Shown here piece after piece: positions 6,435 to 11,253 of a stretch of DNA of 11,253 nucleotides (position 1 is its first letter; every line of letters starts with the position of its first letter). The notes beneath the pieces were generated by a model, which saw only the letters and a list, made by a program, of their open reading frames with translations, was not told where the DNA came from and did no database searches. A program made the translations under genes and the position numbers. Location of the stretch: assembly GCA_003244035.1 (NCBI GenBank), contig QHBV01000296.1, forward strand, positions 1 to 11,253, given 5' to 3'. Source of the stretch: Solirubrobacterales bacterium. GTDB lineage: Bacteria > Actinomycetota > Thermoleophilia > Solirubrobacterales > Solirubrobacteraceae.

Positions 6435-8251
6435 CGTCCGATACGAGCACAGCGGTGCAGCGACGACGTCCACAGCGAACCGACGGCTACCTGCCGATCC
6501 GCGACTATGCCGCGATCGGAGATCGTCATACCGTTGCCTTGGTCGGATTGGACGGCTCGGTGGATTGGCTGTGCCTGCCGGGCTTTGACGGGCCGTTCGT
6601 CCTCGGCGCGCTTGTGGATTCAGACCGTGGCGGACGGTTTGCGCTGGCTCCGACCGATGACTACGAGGTCTCGCGCCGCTACGTGCCCGAGACCAACGTG
6701 CTCGAAACGACCTTTCACACCGCCAGCGGCTGCGCGCGGGTCACGGACGCATTGACGATCCCCTTAGACGGACGTCCGGTGCGCGAACTCGCCCGTCGCA
6801 TCGAAGGACTGCACGGCCAGGTCCGACTTGCCTGGCGGGTGGCGCCGCGGTTTGCGCACACCCATCGGCCGGCACTGATCGAGTCGCACCCCGATGGAGT
6901 GGTCGCGGCCCGGGATGGGGACGCCGTGGTCGTCCAGGCCTGGGCCGCAGGAGAACCGTGGATCGATGGCGACGCCGTCTGCGGCCGTGTCACCATCGAG
7001 TCCGGGACGCCGGCGTTGCTGGCCCTCAGCGCGATCTCGATCGCTGACGGACCACTGCCGTTCCCGGCTCGCGGCGAGATCGAGGCGCGTCTGGACGCCA
7101 CGATCGTCTGGTGGCGTGAGCGATGGCGCGCAGCCACCTACGACGGACCTTGGCGGGAGGCCGTATTGCGCAGCGGCCTGGTCCTTGAGATGCTCGTCGA
7201 CGCGGACACGCACGCGATCGCCGCAGCAGCGACGACCGGGCTGCCAGAGACGATCGGCGGCTCACGGAACTGGGATTACCGCTTCTGTTGGCTGCGCGAC
7301 TCCTCGTTCGCGGTGGACGCACTGATGCAACTCGGCGACGATCAGGAGGCCGGCCGATTCCTCGCCTGGGCGATGGAAGCCTCGCGCGAACATCACCCGC
7401 GGCTTCACCCGTTCTACCGTCTGGACGGCAGCCCGGCGATCTCCCAACAGTCACTCGATCTCGCCGGCTACCGGGGCTCTCGACCGGTTCTCGAGGGAAA
7501 CGGTGCCGTCGACCAGCGTCAGCTCGGAAACTACGGTGATCTCCTTCAGTCCGCCACCCTGTACGCCGACCGGGGTCACGGCTTTGATGACGACGTCGCT
7601 CAGCGGCTGGCCGGGATCGCCGACTACGTCTGCGAAGCCTGGACCGAGCGCGACTCCGGGATCTGGGAGCTCGGCACCCGCCTCCACTACACGGCATCCA
7701 AGATGCAGTGCTGGATCGCGCTCGACCGGGCCATGAAGCTCGCCGCCGCGGGCAAGATCCCGGGTGAGAACAGCCCGCGCTGGCGCGAAAGCGCGCGCCG
7801 CATCCACGACTTCGTCGAGGAACGCTGCTGGTCAAAGACGCTCGGCGCCTACGCTCGCAGCGCCGACAGCGACGAGCTCGATGCCGGCGTGCTGGTCGGC
7901 ATCTTCATGGACTACGAACCGAGCGACCGCCAGCGGTTGCATGCGACAGTCGATCGGCTGCGTGAGCAGCTCGGCGCGGGACCTCTGCTCTACCGCTACA
8001 CCGGCATGCCCAACACCGAGGGAACCTTCTTGGCCTGCGCGTTCTGGACAGCTCACGCACTCGCCCGCCTCCAACGTGTCCCGGAGGCCAGTACGCTCAT
8101 GGACGAGCTGGTTGGGCTGGCCAACGATGTCGGCCTGTACTCCGAGGAGATGGGCGCCGACGGACACGAGATGCTCGGCAACTTCCCCCAGGCCCTCACC
8201 CATCTCGCGCTCATCAACGCTGCCGCCGCCATTGACCACGCCCGGCGATGA
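6431..8251 (+). CDS. Glycoside hydrolase family 15 protein (glucoamylase/trehalase-like)
   Basis: This 606-residue protein is of full family length. The N-terminal trehalase-like domain begins YLPIRDYAAIGDRHTVALVG and DGSVDWLCLPGFD (about residues 20-53). The catalytic alpha/alpha barrel follows: GSRNWDYRFCWLRDSS at about 278-292, RQLGNYGDLLQ, DSGIWELG with E413 as likely general acid, HYTASKMQCWIALDRA, and LYSEEMGADGHEMLGNFPQA with E572/E573 containing the likely general base. GH15 enzymes of this bacterial type hydrolyse alpha-linked glucose from trehalose, maltose or dextrins. No signal peptide is seen, so it should be cytoplasmic, and an intracellular trehalase is the best guess. The exact substrate cannot be read from sequence. 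Its ATG overlaps the ctaG stop by ATGA, so it is expressed with the respiratory operon. Confidence 0.92.
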   Translation: MTSDTSTAVQRRRPQRTDGYLPIRDYAAIGDRHTVALVGLDGSVDWLCLPGFDGPFVLGALVDSDRGGRFALAPTDDYEVSRRYVPETNVLETTFHTASGCARVTDALTIPLDGRPVRELARRIEGLHGQVRLAWRVAPRFAHTHRPALIESHPDGVVAARDGDAVVVQAWAAGEPWIDGDAVCGRVTIESGTPALLALSAISIADGPLPFPARGEIEARLDATIVWWRERWRAATYDGPWREAVLRSGLVLEMLVDADTHAIAAAATTGLPETIGGSRNWDYRFCWLRDSSFAVDALMQLGDDQEAGRFLAWAMEASREHHPRLHPFYRLDGSPAISQQSLDLAGYRGSRPVLEGNGAVDQRQLGNYGDLLQSATLYADRGHGFDDDVAQRLAGIADYVCEAWTERDSGIWELGTRLHYTASKMQCWIALDRAMKLAAAGKIPGENSPRWRESARRIHDFVEERCWSKTLGAYARSADSDELDAGVLVGIFMDYEPSDRQRLHATVDRLREQLGAGPLLYRYTGMPNTEGTFLACAFWTAHALARLQRVPEASTLMDELVGLANDVGLYSEEMGADGHEMLGNFPQALTHLALINAAAAIDHARR

Positions 8252-8263
8252 TCGAGGGCGGCC

Positions 8264-8270
8264 AAGGGGG
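8264..8270 (+). promoter_or_regulatory. Strong ribosome binding site for the gene at 8277
   Basis: AAGGGGG lies 6 bases before the ATG at 8277 and 9 before the second ATG at 8280. It is the clearest Shine-Dalgarno-like site in the operon. It shows that the downstream membrane protein can initiate independently, unlike the overlapping genes upstream, and it decides the start against longer in-frame extensions inside the GH15 gene. Confidence 0.6.
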
Positions 8271-8276
8271 CGAGAG

Positions 8277-8717
8277 ATGATGCCGGGCTCTGGCGGGCGC
8301 TTCTATACGCGCGCACTGACGACGGTAGTCGGTCGCAGCGCGATCCCATATGGGTACACGCTCACCATCTGGACCACCGGCGCAGTACTCGAGCGCTCTC
8401 ACGGCACCCCAGCGGTCGCTGACACGCTCCTCTTCCTGATCGGCGCAGTCGCCGGCTTCGCGGTCCTGGGAGTGCTCAGTCAACGCGAGAACGAGCCCCC
8501 ACTCTCACCGGGACGGCGCGACCTGATCCAGACCGGGCTGGTCCAGATCCTCGCCGTCGGGCTGGCTCTCGGGGCGGCGGCGCTCGTGGCGATGATCCAC
8601 GGCTTCGCGGCATGGCTGATCGGCGGCCTCACCGCGACCGTTATCTATCTCGGCATCGCCGCACTGGAGTTGGCGATCAGCTCGCACGAAGCCCTGACCG
8701 ATGATGACCCGACATGA
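8277..8717 (+). CDS. Four-helix membrane protein of unknown function
   Basis: This 146-residue protein has four hydrophobic segments, at about 23-39, 47-68, 84-107 and 111-135. It has a short basic N-terminus (SGGRFYTRALTTVVGRS) and an acidic C-terminus (SSHEALTDDDPT). The stretch RSAIPYGYTLTIWTTGAVLE resembles conserved hypothetical membrane proteins I recall from Actinobacteria, but I know no function for them. The start is one of two adjacent ATGs (8277 or 8280) behind AAGGGGG. It lies 25 bases after the GH15 stop on the same strand, so co-transcription is likely. No cofactor motif or enzymatic signature is visible. The coding call rests on the ribosome site, the helix pattern and a GC-rich third codon position. 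Confidence 0.8.
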   Translation: MMPGSGGRFYTRALTTVVGRSAIPYGYTLTIWTTGAVLERSHGTPAVADTLLFLIGAVAGFAVLGVLSQRENEPPLSPGRRDLIQTGLVQILAVGLALGAAALVAMIHGFAAWLIGGLTATVIYLGIAALELAISSHEALTDDDPT

Positions 8718-8718
8718 C

Positions 8719-8732
8719 GGGCAAAAGTGCCC
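8719..8732 (+). terminator. Short hairpin at the end of the respiratory operon (possible terminator)
   Basis: GGGCA and TGCCC form a 5-bp stem with a 4-base AAAG loop, starting 2 bases after the stop of the gene at 8277. Flanking ATGACG (8714-8719) and CGTCAT (8743-8748) could close a larger, interrupted structure. Only CTTT follows, at 8739-8742, so this is not a classic intrinsic terminator. It is the first plausible 3' end for the operon. Confidence 0.3.
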
Positions 8733-8995
8733 TCGCAGCTTTCGTCATCAGTCAAACCAAAGCGCTGGTGGGCGCCCCGCACGGAGCGCCATACTGGACC
8801 GATGAACGGACGCGCAGATGCTGGCACCAATCCAACGCAGTCGGCCGGCGAAGACGCGAACCGTTCGCGTCGGAGTCGCGTGCACACACGTCTCCAGGCT
8901 GCCGTCGTGCAAGCCGAGCTCTGGCGGATGAGCACGGCGGCCAAGTGGACTGCACGCCGAACGACCGTCCGTCCTGCACGGACCTACGACTGAGC

Positions 8996-9025
8996 TTGAC
9001 CGGCGACCGGTCAGAGGCTTATCCA
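8996..9025 (+). promoter_or_regulatory. Promoter-like boxes with an operator-like inverted repeat before the SDR gene
   Basis: TTGACC at 8996-9001 matches the -35 consensus at five of six positions. TATCCA at 9020-9025, 18 bases on, is a fair -10 for a GC-rich actinobacterium. The -35 lies inside a perfect inverted repeat, TGACCGG-CGA-CCGGTCA (8997-9013), the kind of dyad a dimeric repressor could bind to block the promoter. The predicted transcript would have a leader of about 120 bases before the ATG at 9155. No known regulator's consensus is claimed. Confidence 0.4.
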
Positions 9026-9154
9026 ACCTGCCTGAACGCTCGGGCTCGGTTCGCCGCGTTCGGCCTGGCCGCCCCAGGGTATTGCCCTACCACTCGCCGG
9101 TGTCGTGGAGCTCGCAGGCCGGCCGACTTCAGTCAGACAGGAGCGTGACCGATC

Positions 9155-10159
9155 ATGGCAGCCAACAGCGGACGTAAGGTGGTGGTCGTCACCGGGGGCA
9201 CGGCTGGCGTGGGCCGCGCGACCGTGAGAGAGTTCGCCCAACACGGCTACGACGTCGCGGTGCTCGCGCGGGGTCGCGCCGGGCTCGAGGAAGCGGTCAA
9301 GGATGTCCAGGCGGCGGGTGGCAAGAGCGTGGGAATTCCCACGGATGTCGCCGACAACGACGCCGTGGAAGCCGCGGCTGGTCAGGTCGAGCGTGAGCTC
9401 GGCGAGATCGACGTCTGGGTCAATGTTGCCTTCGTCGGGGCGCTGGCGTTCTTCTGGGATACGACCCCCGAGGAGTACCGCACGATGACCGACATCACCT
9501 ACATGGGTCAGGTCAACGGCACCAGAGCGGCGCTGGAGCGGATGCGTCCCCGTGACCACGGCGTGATCATCAACGTGTGCTCGGCGATGTCCTATCGATC
9601 GATCCCGCTGCAGTCTGCCTACTGTGGCGCCAAGCACGCCGTCAAGGGCTTCACTGAGTCGATCATCACCGAGCTCATGCACGAGAAGAGCAAGGTCAAG
9701 ATCTGCATGATCCAGCTCCCCGGCCTCAACACCCCGCAGTTCAACTGGAACCTGAACAAGATGCCCGAGCATCCGATGCCAGTGGCGCCGATCTTTCAGC
9801 CCGAGCTTCCCGCCAAGGGAATCCTCTTCCTCGCCGAGCATCCCCGACGCAATATGTGGATCGGGATCTCGACCGCCTACACGATCCTCGGCGAACGGCT
9901 CGCGCCCAAGCTCGCCGACTTCTACCTGGCCCGCACCGGCGTCAGCGGACAGCAGACCAACCAAGATCTCCCGCGCCTGGGGTCCAACCTGAATCAGCCG
10001 TCCGACGAGGACGCAGATCAGGGTGCCCACGGCCCGTTTGACGACAAGGCCCACGCCAAGGACCCTGTGACCTGGCTCTCGCTGCACCGCCGCGAGATCC
10101 TGTCCGGAATCGTCGCCACCGCGCTGACGGGTCTTGTCGCCAGCCGGGCGCGGGCCTAG
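9155..10159 (+). CDS. Short-chain dehydrogenase/reductase (SDR family oxidoreductase)
   Basis: This 334-residue protein is a classical SDR in its first 250 residues or so. The nucleotide-binding TGGTAGVG is at 13-20, with ARGRAGL after the second strand (an Arg there favours NADP(H)), and D64-V65 contacts the adenine. N121 in QVNGT, S143 in NVCSAMS and Y156-x3-K160 complete the catalytic set. The usual NNAG is replaced by NVAF at 90-93. About 80 further residues form a polar tail (GVSGQQTN, DQGAHGPFDD) ending in a weakly hydrophobic segment, LSGIVATALTGLVA. I recall this tail type from other actinobacterial SDRs; its role is unknown to me. The substrate cannot be assigned. AGGAG at 9139-9143 precedes the ATG by 11 bases. 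Its 3' end is overlapped antisense by the open frame of the regulator. Confidence 0.92.
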   Translation: MAANSGRKVVVVTGGTAGVGRATVREFAQHGYDVAVLARGRAGLEEAVKDVQAAGGKSVGIPTDVADNDAVEAAAGQVERELGEIDVWVNVAFVGALAFFWDTTPEEYRTMTDITYMGQVNGTRAALERMRPRDHGVIINVCSAMSYRSIPLQSAYCGAKHAVKGFTESIITELMHEKSKVKICMIQLPGLNTPQFNWNLNKMPEHPMPVAPIFQPELPAKGILFLAEHPRRNMWIGISTAYTILGERLAPKLADFYLARTGVSGQQTNQDLPRLGSNLNQPSDEDADQGAHGPFDDKAHAKDPVTWLSLHRREILSGIVATALTGLVASRARA

Positions 10160-10985
10160 CGCCGGTACGCCGTTTCGCGCGCGTCTGACGGTTTCGCGTG
10201 CCGCCACGATCGCGAGCCACGTCGCCGGAAGCGAGGGGAGTGACACCCCTCCTCGGGGGGATGCCTACAGCTCGATGATCGCTGCAGGCGGACGGGCGCG
10301 ACTCCAGTCGGGCGGACCCGAGGAGTACGTAAAAACGGGCAGCGTTACGGATGAGAAGCTGCTGCCCGGTGAGCGAGTAAATCGCGATCGTCGTCGTGGG
10401 CCGTCTGGCGCCGATGATGTTCGCCATCATCTCGTGGGTCAGTCGAAACGGCACCACGGTTCCCTCCGGTGTGACTCGTCCCCACATGCTGGCAAGGTGC
10501 CACAGCGTTGCCAGCAATCGATCCTCGACTCTGACGAAATGCTGCGCGGCCATCAGATACGCCAACGAGCGGGAGCGCCGAAGCAGCCTGCCGGACACCG
10601 CCGCCGACAGTTCCGGCCAGCGCCCGATCAATGCGGTTACCGGTGCGTCGAGGAGCGCCACGGTCGCCTCGTGCAAGACACGCCAGTCGGCGAGCGCCGG
10701 GAGAAGGCTCGGAATCAAGTCGTTCTCCCACGGGCGGATGATGTCGGTCGGGCCCACGACCTCGCAGGATGAAACCGGCCCGAAGCGCAGGGAGCGAATC
10801 ATGAGGCCGCTGAGGACAAGCAGTCCGGTCGTGCCATGGTTGATATCCGGTGGCTGCCACGGTCCCTTCGCCACGCGGAACACCCGAGCGCGGATCAAGC
10901 CCGTCGCCTGCGCTCTCGCGCGAGGAGTCATGTTCTCCGCCAGGTCAGGATCCGCCTGAAGCAATTGGATCACTGCGGTGCTCAT
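9942..10985 (-). CDS. Crp/Fnr-family transcriptional regulator, apparently frameshifted near the C-terminus
   Basis: The first 223 residues match a Crp/Fnr-type regulator. An N-terminal cyclic-nucleotide-binding-like fold (about 1-120, including the GPTDIIRPWENDL stretch) is followed by a dimer helix (about 122-150) and a winged helix. The recognition region is FRLTHEMMANIIGARRPTTT at 180-199. I do not see the cAMP-contact pattern, so the ligand is unknown. After LLG (residue 223) the written frame runs another 124 Arg-rich, family-unlike residues and overlaps the SDR gene antisense. One base less at CCC 10317-10319 gives LLGPPDWSRARPPAAIIEL and a stop at 10265, a 239-residue protein of normal length. 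I chose the ATG at 10985, 5 bases after the upstream stop; a longer start at 11084 would overlap the CBS gene. Confidence 0.75.
   Translation of the reverse strand: MSTAVIQLLQADPDLAENMTPRARAQATGLIRARVFRVAKGPWQPPDINHGTTGLLVLSGLMIRSLRFGPVSSCEVVGPTDIIRPWENDLIPSLLPALADWRVLHEATVALLDAPVTALIGRWPELSAAVSGRLLRRSRSLAYLMAAQHFVRVEDRLLATLWHLASMWGRVTPEGTVVPFRLTHEMMANIIGARRPTTTIAIYSLTGQQLLIRNAARFYVLLGSARLESRPSACSDHRAVGIPPRRGVTPLASGDVARDRGGTRNRQTRAKRRTGARPAPGWRQDPSARWRRFRTGSRGGAARARSQGPWRGPCRQTGRGHPDLRPRRTADSGWTPGAGDLGWSAVR
10233..10251. terminator. Hairpin between convergent genes (possible bidirectional terminator)
   Basis: GAGGGG and CCCCTC form a 6-bp stem around a 7-base loop, AGTGACA. An alternative fold pairs the same CCCC with GGGG at 10255-10258. 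It sits 73 bases after the SDR stop and 13 bases after the TAG that would end the regulator if its frameshift is corrected. No T-tract follows on either strand, so a terminator role is only suggested by position. Confidence 0.3.
10265..10319 (-). other. Alternative-frame C-terminus of the Crp/Fnr regulator
   Basis: Reading the minus strand one base out of phase after residue 222, the sequence continues GPPDWSRARPPAAIIEL and stops at TAG (10267-10265). Related regulators commonly end in a W/F-x-L-L-x-G-x-P-P pattern, which this reconstructs (FYVLLGPP). The change needed is loss of one base in a three-base G run of the gene (CCC on the + strand). It may be an assembly error or a true mutation. 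Confidence 0.5.
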
Positions 10986-10990
10986 ATGTC

Positions 10991-11253
10991 TCAGGCCACG
11001 CTGCCCGGGGATTCGGTCTCTGGACGGTCGGTGCTGCGGTACCGTGCGAGGTAGGCACGCAGCACATGACGGTGGGTGATCCATCCGACGACTTGGTTGT
11101 CGTCATCGATGACTGGTAGACCTTCGTCGTCGGTGCCGCCGAGCGCTTGGACGGCGTCCTCGAGGGAGTCAGAGGTGAGGAGCCGTGGGACCTCGCGGGC
11201 CAGGCTGGCGGCGTTGGCGTTGTCGTTGGGGCCGTGGTCGATCGCGCGTTCGA
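10991..11253 (-). CDS. CBS-domain protein, C-terminal fragment (possibly a ClC-type chloride channel)
   Basis: Eighty-six C-terminal residues are visible; the start lies beyond the right edge. The fragment holds one CBS half-domain pattern: VPRLLTSDSLEDAVQALG (about 21-38), then EGLPVIDDDNQVVGWITHRH (about 43-62), then VLRAYLARYR and a short polar tail. CBS domains bind adenosine nucleotides and gate or regulate their partner domain. The GWITHRHVLRAY ending recalls the C-termini of actinobacterial ClC-type chloride channels, but stand-alone CBS proteins end similarly, so the full protein cannot be named. Its TGA (10993-10991) lies 5 bases before the ATG of the Crp/Fnr regulator, so the two are probably co-transcribed. 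Confidence 0.8.
   Translation of the reverse strand, partial: ERAIDHGPNDNANAASLAREVPRLLTSDSLEDAVQALGGTDDEGLPVIDDDNQVVGWITHRHVLRAYLARYRSTDRPETESPGSVA

Larger units (their letters stand above)
8718..9154. other. 437-base intergenic region, probably non-coding
   Basis: Two forward frames are open here. One is 144 codons from 8714; the other is 63 codons from 8802. Both give Arg/Ser/Thr/Cys-rich proteins without recognisable motifs, and their third codon positions are only about two-thirds G+C by hand count. Neither has a convincing ribosome site. I therefore read the stretch as spacer. It contains the hairpin at 8719-8732 and the promoter-like inverted repeat at 8996-9025. No tRNA-like cloverleaf or riboswitch core was recognised. 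Confidence 0.55.

Noticed and set aside
8719..8748. Nested repeats (ATGACG/CGTCAT around GGGCA/TGCCC) as a structured RNA
   Set aside because: The outer arms are separated from the inner stem by an unpaired 10-base side and no known RNA family is recognised. It is kept only as a weak hairpin/terminator candidate.
8802..8993. 63-codon forward frame containing a possible amphipathic stretch (RLQAAVVQAELWRM)
   Set aside because: It has no convincing ribosome site, about 68% G+C at third positions, basic low-complexity ends, and no recognised family. It also overlaps the previous frame in another phase.
8714..9148. 144-codon forward frame starting in an ATGA overlap with the membrane protein gene and ending just before the SDR ATG
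   Set aside because: The position is tempting, but the product is rich in Arg, Ser, Thr and Cys with no helices or motifs. By hand count only about two-thirds of third codon positions are G or C, and no ribosome site is seen.
9011..10246. 411-codon minus-strand frame opposite the SDR gene
   Set aside because: It is a shadow of the SDR codon pattern. The + strand product has intact SDR motifs, while this product has none.
10986..11084. Upstream in-frame start for the regulator at 11084, adding 33 residues
   Set aside because: The extra residues (Pro/Arg/Cys-rich) do not resemble the family. They would overlap the CBS gene by about 94 bases, whereas the ATG at 10985 begins 5 bases after that gene's stop.

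Overview
The window is high-GC DNA (roughly two-thirds G+C by eye) from an aerobic actinobacterium. The gene order and protein types point to the Thermoleophilia/Solirubrobacterales side of the phylum. The grounds are a cytochrome oxidase cluster running directly into a qcrC-qcrA-qcrB cluster, a membrane-anchored dihaem QcrC, a three-helix Rieske protein with a CPCHYST motif, and a PDWY Qo motif in cytochrome b. The lineage is inferred from these features; no database search was made.

Positions 1-6434 (+ strand) hold one tightly packed respiratory operon. It contains the 3' part of ctaD (oxidase subunit I), a subunit III gene, an unrecognised small membrane protein, qcrC, qcrA, qcrB, a 23-codon open frame, and ctaG (copper/oxidase assembly). 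Every junction is a 4-base stop/start overlap (GTGA once, ATGA otherwise). Together the genes encode the electron path quinol -> cytochrome b/Rieske -> dihaem cytochrome c -> aa3-type oxidase, consistent with the fused bcc-aa3 supercomplex of Actinobacteria, plus an assembly factor.

Positions 6431-8717 continue the transcript. A GH15 glucoamylase/trehalase-like enzyme overlaps ctaG by the same ATGA. A four-helix membrane protein of unknown role follows, with its own strong ribosome binding site.

Positions 8718-9154 are a 437-base gap that I read as non-coding. It has a small hairpin at its left edge and a promoter-like TTGACC box lying inside a perfect 7-bp inverted repeat. It leads to a short-chain dehydrogenase at 9155-10159.

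The right end is on the minus strand and convergent with the dehydrogenase. It holds the 3' end of a CBS-domain protein (possibly a ClC-type channel) followed 5 bases later by a Crp/Fnr-family regulator. The regulator appears to carry a one-base frameshift near its C-terminus. As written, its frame runs past the family's normal end and overlaps the dehydrogenase antisense by 218 bases.

I see no mobile element, CRISPR array, tRNA or rRNA. Most of the window is ordinary core respiratory metabolism. The points worth a second look are a Gln at the expected K-channel Lys of subunit I, the chain of coupled overlaps including a 23-codon micro-ORF, the glycoside hydrolase coupled to ctaG, the unknown membrane protein inside the supercomplex operon, and the frameshifted regulator.
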